DNA of 64,000 nt from Anaerostipes sp. 992a (GTDB lineage: Bacteria > Bacillota > Clostridia > Lachnospirales > Lachnospiraceae): assembly GCF_001940245.1 (NCBI RefSeq), contig NZ_MJIG01000004.1, positions 62,001-126,000 of the forward strand, given 5' to 3'. Each line of letters begins with the position of its first letter. The stretch's first letter is position 1. The position numbers were made by a program, and so were the translations under genes. The notes beneath the pieces are model-generated. The model did no database searches and was not told where the DNA came from. It saw nothing but the letters and a program-made list of their open reading frames with translations. Shown here piece after piece: positions 17,723 to 24,655 of this stretch.

Positions 17723-18205
17723 GCGTTCTTTCCTTTCCGTCTCGCTTGATTTGACCATCTTTTACCCGATTGGTTACGGCAGATGTTGTCATTTCTGCAA
17801 TACGAGACATACTCAAACTGATTGATTGTTCGCCCCTTCACTCCATCCCCATTACAGAGACTTCTTCACTACTATGGGCTCGGCTGATTTCTCACAGTTC
17901 GTTGTTACTAGGCTGATGATACCTCTGTGAGACCTCCACGCTTAAGGTGCACGCTCTTTCCTCTCATCTATCCGCCACATTTACTCGTACTTCCAGCAAC
18001 TTTTGGACTTCATCTCCTTTTGCAGACTTATCCGTATTTCCGAGCCTTATATGTGATTTCTGTCCGTCGGACCAAGAGTTTGCTTACAGCTTCCTTCAGA
18101 TTCCACCTCACGATGGACACCCTTGCTGTTCGGCTATACACTTCCTCGTTGCCTAGGCGTGTTCGGGACTTTCACCCGTTAGAGCGCGCCCATGGCGCGC
18201 AAACA

Positions 18206-18242
18206 AAAAGAGAAGTCTGACATATTTTGTAAGACTTCTCTT
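18206..18242 (-). terminator. fprA terminator and intron target
   Basis: The stem AGAGAAGTCTTACA / GTCAGACTTCTCT is followed by TTTTT on the minus strand. The group IIC intron begins right after this T run. Confidence 0.88.
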
Positions 18243-18253
18243 TCTATTATGTA

Positions 18254-19417
18254 TTACGCTAATAAAGCATCTGCTAATTCTTCCATTGTCTGGATGTTCG
18301 CATCATTCATTGTAGAACGGATAGTAACAACTGGATCAACAATGGTGATGTCCTTCATGGTTTCTACTACTGCTTTCATCTTCTTAGCAGCAACTGGTCC
18401 CCAGGAACCATTTTCCATAAAGCCCATTTTACGTTTCTGATAATTCTTTGCTTTTAAATGTGCAAGGAAGTCTTCCATGCAAGGGAACATTCCTCCGTCG
18501 TAGGTAGCACAGCAACATACGACTCTATCATAACGGAAAGCATCTTCGATAGCTTCTGCCATATCATCTCTTGCTAAATCAGCAATAGATACTTTTGGAG
18601 CACCTTTTGCTTCTAAGATTTCTTTTAACTTTTTAGCAGCCTTTGCTGTATTTCCATGGATGGATGCGTATGCAATAAAGATTCCTTCGCTTTCTGGCTT
18701 ATAACTGCTCCAAGTATCATATAATCCGATATAGTATCCAAGATTTTCTTTTAAAATTGGTCCATGTAATGGGCAGATCATCTGAATATCAAGTCCAGAT
18801 GCTTTCTTTAATAATGCCTGTACCTGTGCGCCATATTTACCAACAATGTTAAAGTAATATCTTCTAGCCTCACAAGCCCAGTCTTCTTCTGTATCTAATG
18901 CACCAAATTTACCAAATCCATCTGCGGAGAATAAGATTTTTTCAGACTGTTCATAAGCTACCATAACTTCTGGCCAATGAACCAGTGGTGCCATAAAGAA
19001 CTGCAGTGCATGATTTCCTAATTCTAAAGTTTCACCTTCTTTTACCACTACTTTACGATCAGAAAGATCCATATCAAAGAACTGAGCCATCATAGGGAAT
19101 GTTTTTGCATTTCCTACAATCTTCATTTCTGGATACTTTTCAGCAACTGCCTGAATATTACCGGCATGGTCTGGTTCCATATGAGATACGATTAAATAAT
19201 CTGGAGTTTTTCCATCTAAAGCCTTCTCAAGATTAGCAAACCATTCTTCAGTTGCTCTTGGATCTACAGTATCCATAATTGCAATTTTATCATCTAAAAT
19301 TAAATAGGAGTTATAAGATACTCCATTTGGTACTACGTATTGACTTTCAAATAAGTCAATTGTCTTATCGTCTGCTCCAATATATACAATTGAATCAGAA
19401 ATTGTAACATCTTTCAT
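18254..19417 (-). CDS. fprA: A-type flavoprotein (FprA), flavodiiron oxygen/NO reductase
   Basis: The 387-residue protein fuses a metallo-beta-lactamase-like diiron domain with a flavodoxin domain. The diiron ligands are visible as HMEPDH (about residue 80), a later His in LVHWPE, D in FSADGFG and H in CPLHGP. The flavodoxin part has YASIHGNTAK at the FMN phosphate loop (near 255). Flavodiiron proteins reduce oxygen to water or NO to N2O in anaerobes. It follows a Crp/Fnr regulator on the same strand, 53 nt away, and was probably placed under its influence. Confidence 0.93.
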   Translation of the reverse strand: MKDVTISDSIVYIGADDKTIDLFESQYVVPNGVSYNSYLILDDKIAIMDTVDPRATEEWFANLEKALDGKTPDYLIVSHMEPDHAGNIQAVAEKYPEMKIVGNAKTFPMMAQFFDMDLSDRKVVVKEGETLELGNHALQFFMAPLVHWPEVMVAYEQSEKILFSADGFGKFGALDTEEDWACEARRYYFNIVGKYGAQVQALLKKASGLDIQMICPLHGPILKENLGYYIGLYDTWSSYKPESEGIFIAYASIHGNTAKAAKKLKEILEAKGAPKVSIADLARDDMAEAIEDAFRYDRVVCCCATYDGGMFPCMEDFLAHLKAKNYQKRKMGFMENGSWGPVAAKKMKAVVETMKDITIVDPVVTIRSTMNDANIQTMEELADALLA

Positions 19418-19447
19418 GCTGCATTACCTCCTAAAAGTCTGCTTGTG

Positions 19448-19469
19448 TTATAGTTATGCTTAGCTATAA
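19448..19469 (-). promoter_or_regulatory. Inverted repeat upstream of fprA
   Basis: TTATAG-N10-CTATAA lies between the stop of the Crp/Fnr gene and the fprA start. It could be an operator or a small leader hairpin. The evidence is only the symmetry and position. Confidence 0.35.
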
Positions 19470-19470
19470 G

Positions 19471-20145
19471 CTAATCATCAAACAAAGATTCTAATTTTCC
19501 CAAATCCAGAATAGAAATCTCTTTTCCCTGAATACGAATCCAACCCATTTTCTGCATCTCCATCAGCGTTCTGGATAGGGACGGCCTCGTCACGCCAAGA
19601 TATTCTGCCAGTTCCTCCCGATTCATAGAAACTGGAATCGGGGAATGGCTATTGTACTGATTAAACAGCCATAAAGCAATCTTTTGACGTATTGTTGTGT
19701 TAGAAACAATCTGAAGTTTTGCCAACATCTTCAAATTATTTTTTGATTGTATGTTAAGCAGATTGTAAATCATCTTCTTATGATGCTCACATACATTGCT
19801 ACAAGGATTATAAACAAACTGATAAGGAATCATTAAAACCTCTGAACATTCGACTGCCAACGCATCATATCCATATATATCGTCCGATGCAAAGAAAAAA
19901 TTTTCTCCAAACACTTCATTTTCATGAATTTGATATAAAATATTTCTTTTCCCAGATGGAAATGTCTTCAGTAAATTTACTTTCCCATGTTTTAAAATAA
20001 ACAAGTACTGCGGTTTAGATTCTTGCGAAAATATGTAAGAATTTGTTCCAAATACTTTTGTTCTCGCCTTACAGCATTGAAGCATCCTCTCAAATTCTTC
20101 TTCTTCAATTCCCTGAAACAGTTCATTCTTTGCATATTCTAACAT
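19471..20145 (-). CDS. Crp/Fnr family transcriptional regulator
   Basis: The 224-residue protein has an N-terminal cyclic-nucleotide-binding-like beta roll (LFILKHGKVNL near residue 48, then NEVFGENFFF near 76) and a C-terminal Crp-type winged helix (NREELAEYLGVTRPSLSRTL near 175). The N-terminus lacks an Fnr-type four-Cys cluster, but a CC pair (about residues 24-25) and a CSNVCEHH segment near 114 offer possible redox or metal sites. It has a consensus promoter and a perfect palindrome in its 5' leader, and is followed by fprA. Control of oxygen or NO defence is a reasonable inference. Confidence 0.9.
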   Translation of the reverse strand: MLEYAKNELFQGIEEEEFERMLQCCKARTKVFGTNSYIFSQESKPQYLFILKHGKVNLLKTFPSGKRNILYQIHENEVFGENFFFASDDIYGYDALAVECSEVLMIPYQFVYNPCSNVCEHHKKMIYNLLNIQSKNNLKMLAKLQIVSNTTIRQKIALWLFNQYNSHSPIPVSMNREELAEYLGVTRPSLSRTLMEMQKMGWIRIQGKEISILDLGKLESLFDD

Positions 20146-20162
20146 AATCTGCCTTTCGATTC

Positions 20163-20178
20163 TGTAACAAATGTTACA
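20163..20178. promoter_or_regulatory. Perfect palindrome in the leader of the Crp/Fnr gene
   Basis: TGTAAC-AAAT-GTTACA lies 17 nt before the start codon and downstream of the predicted transcription start. It is a likely self-repression site for the dimeric Crp-type protein, acting as a roadblock. Confidence 0.6.
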
Positions 20179-20206
20179 AAAATATCATAGTTCTTTACTA
20201 GGTCAT

Positions 20207-20235
20207 ATTATAGCATTTTCCTATTACAGTGTCAA
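20207..20235 (-). promoter_or_regulatory. Consensus sigma-A promoter of the Crp/Fnr gene
   Basis: On the minus strand TTGACA (20235-20230) and TATAAT (20212-20207) are 17 nt apart, an exact consensus match. Confidence 0.85.
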
Positions 20236-20259
20236 TTTTCCAAATCAAATCGGATTTAC

Positions 20260-21660
20260 TTAATATACAAACACTGGTGTTCCAGGTTCAATCACGGAAT
20301 AAAGTGCCGCAGCATTACCGCTTGGCATATTCACACATCCATGAGATCCATTGCCCTTATAAATGTTTCCACCAAAGCTGCTTCTCCAATTTGCATCATG
20401 GAATCCTGTGTTGGTAGTAAACGGCATCCAATAGCTAACCGGTGATGCATAGCCCTGTCCGGTCAAAGTTTGATTCCGTTCTTTATACATAACCGCATAC
20501 GCTCCAGTAGGAGTACCGTGTCCTTTTGTGACATCTCCTGTTACAACAGAGGAGGATACTACGGCTTTTCCATCTTTTATAAATACCATAGACTGGCTTT
20601 GAATATTTACCAATGCATAGGTATCGTCCCAATCAATATTGCCTTTTTTACGGCAGATAGCTTTATACATGTAAATCGGTTCTCTCTTCACATCTTTTCC
20701 TGCTTCAATGACTTTCATCAGCGCTTTTGCTTCTTTTGTCTGACTGATCTTCCATCCATAACTTCCGAAATAGATTTTATGATCATTTCCGGCTGCATCT
20801 TTGACCGTTCGGATCGTAGAATATGTATCATACTTTTTCGCCAGTGTTTCTATATAATTCAGTACACGTCGATAACTTAGTTTGGCATTTTGTTCTTTAT
20901 CAAAAATAATCCATTTTTGAATCATAGATTTATCTACTTTTTCTGTAGTATAGTCAAAATCATACGTAATTGTGACATCGGCCAGCTTTTCTGCCTGTTT
21001 CATTCCTTTTTCAAAACGATCATCATCTTGTAATAATGTGGGATCTACATAGCATTTTTCTTCTTTTAAATCTAAAGAAGTGTGAATCTTTGCTAAGGAT
21101 TCTTTCACTTTTTTTGTTAGCTTTTCTTCATTGACAGTCGTTCCATAGATTTCTTTTTTGACGGTATATTTTCCATCCTTTAAAATGATCTTAGCATTTT
21201 CAGGAGCGATCACATTCTCCTTCTGAAAACAATCCAATTGTCTGATCTCTTTTGCCAATTTCGTTTGATCGTAAGTAACATCTGCCTTCAATTCTTTGTT
21301 TTTACCTTGCGCTCCAATAAACCACAAAAATGGATTTTGATCTTTCATGCCATTTTTAATGCTATCACCTAAAGAAATTTGCAAATCAAGGTCTTTCCCA
21401 TTAATAGCATCTTTTAAATTCTTTCGTCCAGTTATCTCCAGTTGGTAATCATTAGTGCTCTGGCTGAGTAAAGCTTCTACCTGGTCAATTGTCTTTCCGC
21501 CAATATTTTGATCACTCATTTTTGTTCCAAATAAAAAATGATTCTGAAAATAAATGAAACCGGCCACATATATGACACATAAAACAGCCAACATCGCTAA
21601 TAAAATCTTTTTTGTTTTAGAAGAAATCTTCTTTTCTTCGGTTGCATTTGAAGTTTCCAT
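20260..21660 (-). CDS. L,D-transpeptidase with PG-binding domains
   Basis: The 466-residue protein has a cytosolic tail, one membrane helix (about residues 19-40), a PG_binding_4-type repeat region, and a C-terminal YkuD catalytic domain. The active-site motif is SHGCVNMP near residue 438, with the catalytic Cys; TPTGAYAVM and WMPFTTNTGFHD precede it. It would form 3-3 crosslinks in peptidoglycan outside the membrane. The ribosome binding site is weakly spaced (GAGGAG about 11 nt before the ATG). It is transcribed toward the Crp/Fnr gene but is separated from it by that gene's own promoter. Confidence 0.92.
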   Translation of the reverse strand: METSNATEEKKISSKTKKILLAMLAVLCVIYVAGFIYFQNHFLFGTKMSDQNIGGKTIDQVEALLSQSTNDYQLEITGRKNLKDAINGKDLDLQISLGDSIKNGMKDQNPFLWFIGAQGKNKELKADVTYDQTKLAKEIRQLDCFQKENVIAPENAKIILKDGKYTVKKEIYGTTVNEEKLTKKVKESLAKIHTSLDLKEEKCYVDPTLLQDDDRFEKGMKQAEKLADVTITYDFDYTTEKVDKSMIQKWIIFDKEQNAKLSYRRVLNYIETLAKKYDTYSTIRTVKDAAGNDHKIYFGSYGWKISQTKEAKALMKVIEAGKDVKREPIYMYKAICRKKGNIDWDDTYALVNIQSQSMVFIKDGKAVVSSSVVTGDVTKGHGTPTGAYAVMYKERNQTLTGQGYASPVSYWMPFTTNTGFHDANWRSSFGGNIYKGNGSHGCVNMPSGNAAALYSVIEPGTPVFVY

Positions 21661-22081
21661 ATTCCAACATGACTCCTCTCGTATTATTTTATCTTACTTT
21701 TAGCAATAACTTCGATTCTTATATACGATAATACATTTTTTGTTGGAATGCAATGTTTTCACGCTATTTTTTTATAAAGTACATATACGAAAGTGCTTTA
21801 TTTATTATTTTGTTTCAACCATTTTTCTTGCTGTAAATCATCATTTTCTTTTCCAGCCATTACACATAGGCATGTTATGATAATACCTAATATACCACCC
21901 AGAACTGTACCTGCTAAAAATAATATCATATTTTGCTCCTTCCTTCGAATTTATAATAATCTTTTGTTATGATAGTTTATGCTCTTAAGAACACTTTGGC
22001 TATTATGTAACATATACTATGATTATCGCCAAGAAACAAAATATGATACGAAAATCTTTTCGAGGAATTTCTTATGCACTA
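21661..22081. other. Intergenic region holding one tiny gene
   Basis: This AT-rich gap between the L,D-transpeptidase and GGGtGRT genes contains the 43-residue membrane protein at 21798-21929 and its upstream region. I see no other gene, RNA or repeat in it. Confidence 0.6.
21798..21929 (-). CDS. 43-residue single-pass membrane protein, DUF3789-like
   Basis: The frame starts at ATG 21929 with a very strong site (AAGGAAGGAG, 6 nt away) and stops at 21798. The product has one hydrophobic helix rich in Gly (LAGTVLGGILGIIITCLCVMAG) followed by a polar tail ending in QNNK. The glycine spacing and CL-x-MAG exit resemble DUF3789 proteins, which are often seen in Firmicutes and their mobile elements. 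Function is unknown. The strong translation signal and helix pattern make a real gene likely despite the small size. Confidence 0.65.
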   Translation of the reverse strand: MILFLAGTVLGGILGIIITCLCVMAGKENDDLQQEKWLKQNNK

Positions 22082-22117
22082 AAAAATGGCCTAAACCCTA
22101 GAGTTTAAGCCATTTTT
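22082..22117 (-). terminator. Terminator of the GGGtGRT gene
   Basis: Stem AAAATGGC-TTAAAC / GTTTA-GCCATTTT-type pairing followed by TTTTTT on the minus strand, 23 nt after the stop codon. Confidence 0.85.
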
Positions 22118-22139
22118 GTTACATAAAAGTAAGCGCTGA

Positions 22140-23150
22140 TTAAAATCTACCAGCTTCTGCTGCTTCCTGGATAGAAACAGCTACAGCAACTGTCATACCA
22201 ACCATTGGGTTGTTACCAGCACCGATTAATCCCATCATCTCAACGTGAGCAGGTACAGAAGAAGAACCAGCAAACTGAGCATCAGAATGCATACGTCCCA
22301 TTGTATCTGTCATACCGTAAGAAGCAGGACCTGCAGCCATGTTATCTGGGTGAAGTGTACGTCCTGTACCACCACCAGAAGCTACTGAGAAGTATTTTTT
22401 ACCCTGTTCGATACATTCTTTTTTGTATGTACCAGCTACTGGATGCTGGAATCTTGTAGGGTTTGTAGAGTTACCTGTGATAGATACATCTACTTTTTCT
22501 TTGTGCATGATTGCTACACCTTCACGAACATCGTTAGCACCGTAGCAATTAACTTTAGCTCTTAATCCATCAGAGTAAGCTTTACGGAATACTTCTTTTA
22601 CTTCGCCTGTGTAGTAATCCATTTCTGTTTCAACATATGTAAATCCGTTAATTCTTGAAATAATCTGAGCTGCATCTTTTCCTAAACCGTTTAAGATAAC
22701 TCTTAATGGTTTTTTACGTACTTTGTTTGCTTTTTCAGCAATACCGATAGCACCTTCAGCAGCTGCGAAAGATTCGTGTCCAGCTAAGAATGCGAAACAA
22801 TCTGTTTCTTCTTCTAATAACATCTTACCTAAATTACCATGTCCTAAACCTACTTTACGCTGGTCAGCTACAGAACCTGGAATACAGAAAGACTGAAGTC
22901 CTTCACCGATTGCAGCAGCAGCATCTGCAGCTCTTCTGCAGTCTTTTTTAATTGCGATAGCTGCACCTACAGTGTAAGCCCATTTTGCATTTTCAAAACA
23001 GATTGGCTGGATGCCTTCGATCTGATGATATACATCTAATCCAGCGTCTTTTGTAATTTTCTCAGCTTCTTCGATAGAAGAAATACCGTATTTTTCAAGA
23101 CAAGCATTGATTTGTTTAATTCTTCTTTCATATGATTCAAATAAAGCCAT
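22140..23150 (-). CDS. GGGtGRT protein
   Basis: The 336-residue protein contains the SGGGTGRTLHPDN motif (near residue 259) that names this family of unknown function. Further conserved-looking stretches are GNSTNPTRFQHPVAGTYKKE and the Gly/Ala-rich C-terminus with AGNNPMVGMTVAVA. It is probably soluble. It is the second gene of a tight pair with a NifU-like scaffold (12 nt gap), a pairing that suggests a joint role in Fe-S or redox chemistry. Both genes use a narrow set of codons (GCA, GAA, ACA) and have strong ribosome binding sites, which points to high expression. Confidence 0.85.
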   Translation of the reverse strand: MALFESYERRIKQINACLEKYGISSIEEAEKITKDAGLDVYHQIEGIQPICFENAKWAYTVGAAIAIKKDCRRAADAAAAIGEGLQSFCIPGSVADQRKVGLGHGNLGKMLLEEETDCFAFLAGHESFAAAEGAIGIAEKANKVRKKPLRVILNGLGKDAAQIISRINGFTYVETEMDYYTGEVKEVFRKAYSDGLRAKVNCYGANDVREGVAIMHKEKVDVSITGNSTNPTRFQHPVAGTYKKECIEQGKKYFSVASGGGTGRTLHPDNMAAGPASYGMTDTMGRMHSDAQFAGSSSVPAHVEMMGLIGAGNNPMVGMTVAVAVSIQEAAEAGRF

Positions 23151-23162
23151 TGTCGCTACCTC

Positions 23163-23855
23163 CTAATTCTTTCTTGGGTCAATGATTTTTGCTGCATCTG
23201 CAACTCTTCCGTACTGACCTTTTGCTTTATCCATAGCTGTCTGAGCATCGTCACCAGCTTTAATGAAATCCATCATTCTTCCGAAGTTGATGAACTGATA
23301 TCCGATGATTTCGTTATCTTCATTTAAAGCGATTCCTGTAACATATCCTTCAGCCATTTCAAGGTAACGAGGACCTTTCTTTAATGTTCCGTACATAGTA
23401 CCAACCTGAGATCTTAAACCTTTACCTAAATCTTCAAGACCAGCACCGATTGCTAAACCATCTTCAGAGAAAGCACTCTGTGTTCTACCATATACGATCT
23501 GTAAGAAGATTTCTCTCATAGCTGTATTGATAGCATCACATACTAAGTCAGTATTTAATGCTTCTAAGATTGTTCTTCCTGGTAAGATTTCAGATGCCAT
23601 AGCAGCTGAATGAGTCATACCGGAACATCCGATTGTTTCTACTAATGCTTCCTGAATGATACCTTCTTTTACATTTAATGTTAATTTACAACCACCCTGC
23701 TGTGGTGCACACCAACCGATACCATGGGATAAACCAGAGATATCTGTTACGTCTTTAGCTTTTACCCATTTTGCTTCTTCTGGGATTGGAGCAGCACCGT
23801 GATTAACGCCAAGTGCTACTGGACACATTTCTTCTACTTCATGTGAATAAATCAT
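23163..23855 (-). CDS. NifU/IscU-like iron-sulfur scaffold protein
   Basis: The 230-residue protein resembles the N-terminal NifU/IscU scaffold fold. Candidate cluster ligands are Cys11 (MCPV), the pair in GWCAPQQGGC and the Cys of ETIGCSGMTHS. It is longer than IscU (about 130 residues) and has a C-terminal part with GYVTGIALNEDNEIIG. It precedes the GGGtGRT gene in one operon. It is not linked here to a cysteine desulfurase, so it is likely a specialised scaffold or cluster carrier and not part of the general ISC pathway. Confidence 0.8.
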   Translation of the reverse strand: MIYSHEVEEMCPVALGVNHGAAPIPEEAKWVKAKDVTDISGLSHGIGWCAPQQGGCKLTLNVKEGIIQEALVETIGCSGMTHSAAMASEILPGRTILEALNTDLVCDAINTAMREIFLQIVYGRTQSAFSEDGLAIGAGLEDLGKGLRSQVGTMYGTLKKGPRYLEMAEGYVTGIALNEDNEIIGYQFINFGRMMDFIKAGDDAQTAMDKAKGQYGRVADAAKIIDPRKN

Positions 23856-23986
23856 GTTGAGACTCCTTTCGGTTTAAAAATATATACTTGTAAGCCTCGC
23901 GCCTACCTTTGCTATATTTTATCATAAATTGTATATAACTTCTATACTTTTTTTCAATTTTGTCTATGAAAATTGTGAATAAATTA

Positions 23987-24655
23987 TCATTCTTTTTCTA
24001 TGATTTCACCATGTTTCTTATAAATAGAATTTTTTTCTACAAATCCCCGTACCATTGACAGCGGGTAAATATTTGTATGAGAGCCAACAACGGATCCTGG
24101 ATTTAAGATTGTTCCACATCCTACTTCTACATAATCTCCCAAAATTGCGCCAATTTTTTTCAATCCTGTCTGAATTTTACATTCTTTTGTCTTTATTTCT
24201 ACTAATGTTTTGTCAGATTTTACATTTGAAGTGATAGAACCAGCTCCCATATGGGATTTGAATCCTAAAATAGAATCTCCTACATAATTGTAATGTGGAA
24301 CCTGAACTTTGTTAAACAAGATAACATTTTTTAATTCTGTAGAATTTCCCACGACTGCCCCCTCTCCAACAATGGCATTTCCACGAATAAATGCACAATG
24401 TCTGATTTCTGCTTCTTTTCCAATAATAGCTGGTCCATGGATATAAGCGGTTGGTGCAACCGTTGCGGATTTTGCAATCCAAATATTTTCTTCTGGATGA
24501 TCGTATTCATCAACAGACAGAGTTTCACCAATTTTCAAAATAGTCTCACTGATGTGAGGAAGAATTTCCCATGGATATTCATAGGCTTCAAATAAATCTT
24601 TTGCAATTGTCTGGGTATAATCATTGAATAATTCTTTATTTCTTAACTGTTTCAT
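23987..24655 (-). CDS. Left-handed beta-helix protein, GlmU/UDP-GlcNAc pyrophosphorylase-like
   Basis: The 222-residue protein consists of hexapeptide repeats of the left-handed beta-helix (LbetaH) type: IWIAKSATVAPTAYIHGPAI, GKEAEIRHCAFIRGNAIVGE and VGCGTILNPGSVVGSHTNI. This resembles the acyltransferase half of GlmU, but there is no nucleotidyltransferase half. The start is ATG 24655, overlapping the end of topB by 20 nt, with GGGAAAAAAG upstream; frames opening earlier lie inside topB. It probably transfers an acyl group to a nucleotide sugar or related small molecule; the substrate is unknown. Confidence 0.8.
   Translation of the reverse strand: MKQLRNKELFNDYTQTIAKDLFEAYEYPWEILPHISETILKIGETLSVDEYDHPEENIWIAKSATVAPTAYIHGPAIIGKEAEIRHCAFIRGNAIVGEGAVVGNSTELKNVILFNKVQVPHYNYVGDSILGFKSHMGAGSITSNVKSDKTLVEIKTKECKIQTGLKKIGAILGDYVEVGCGTILNPGSVVGSHTNIYPLSMVRGFVEKNSIYKKHGEIIEKE

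Larger units (their letters stand above)
16354..18204 (-). mobile_element. Group IIC intron, apparently complete
   Basis: The minus strand holds a ribozyme of about 1,850 nt. Its 5' end is placed at GTTTG (complement of 18200-18204), directly after the T run of the fprA terminator. Domain I follows (GCTCTAACGGG and GAAAGTCCCG). The ORF occupies domain IV. Domain V is the complement of about 16400-16434. Domain VI is a 10-bp hairpin (complement of 16365-16390) with a bulged A at 16360, seven bases from the 3' end at 16354. Insertion behind a rho-independent terminator is the hallmark of class C introns. Exact ends are inferred, since no uninterrupted site is available for comparison. Confidence 0.88.

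Noticed and set aside
17759-18204. Several plus-strand frames of 69-97 codons in the intron 5' region
   Set aside because: They are antisense to intron domains I-III and have no protein-like pattern.
23856-23960. A riboswitch-like leader upstream of the NifU-like gene
   Set aside because: A short GC-rich stretch (GGTAGGCGCGAGG) stands out, but I could not draw a stable fold or match it to a known aptamer.
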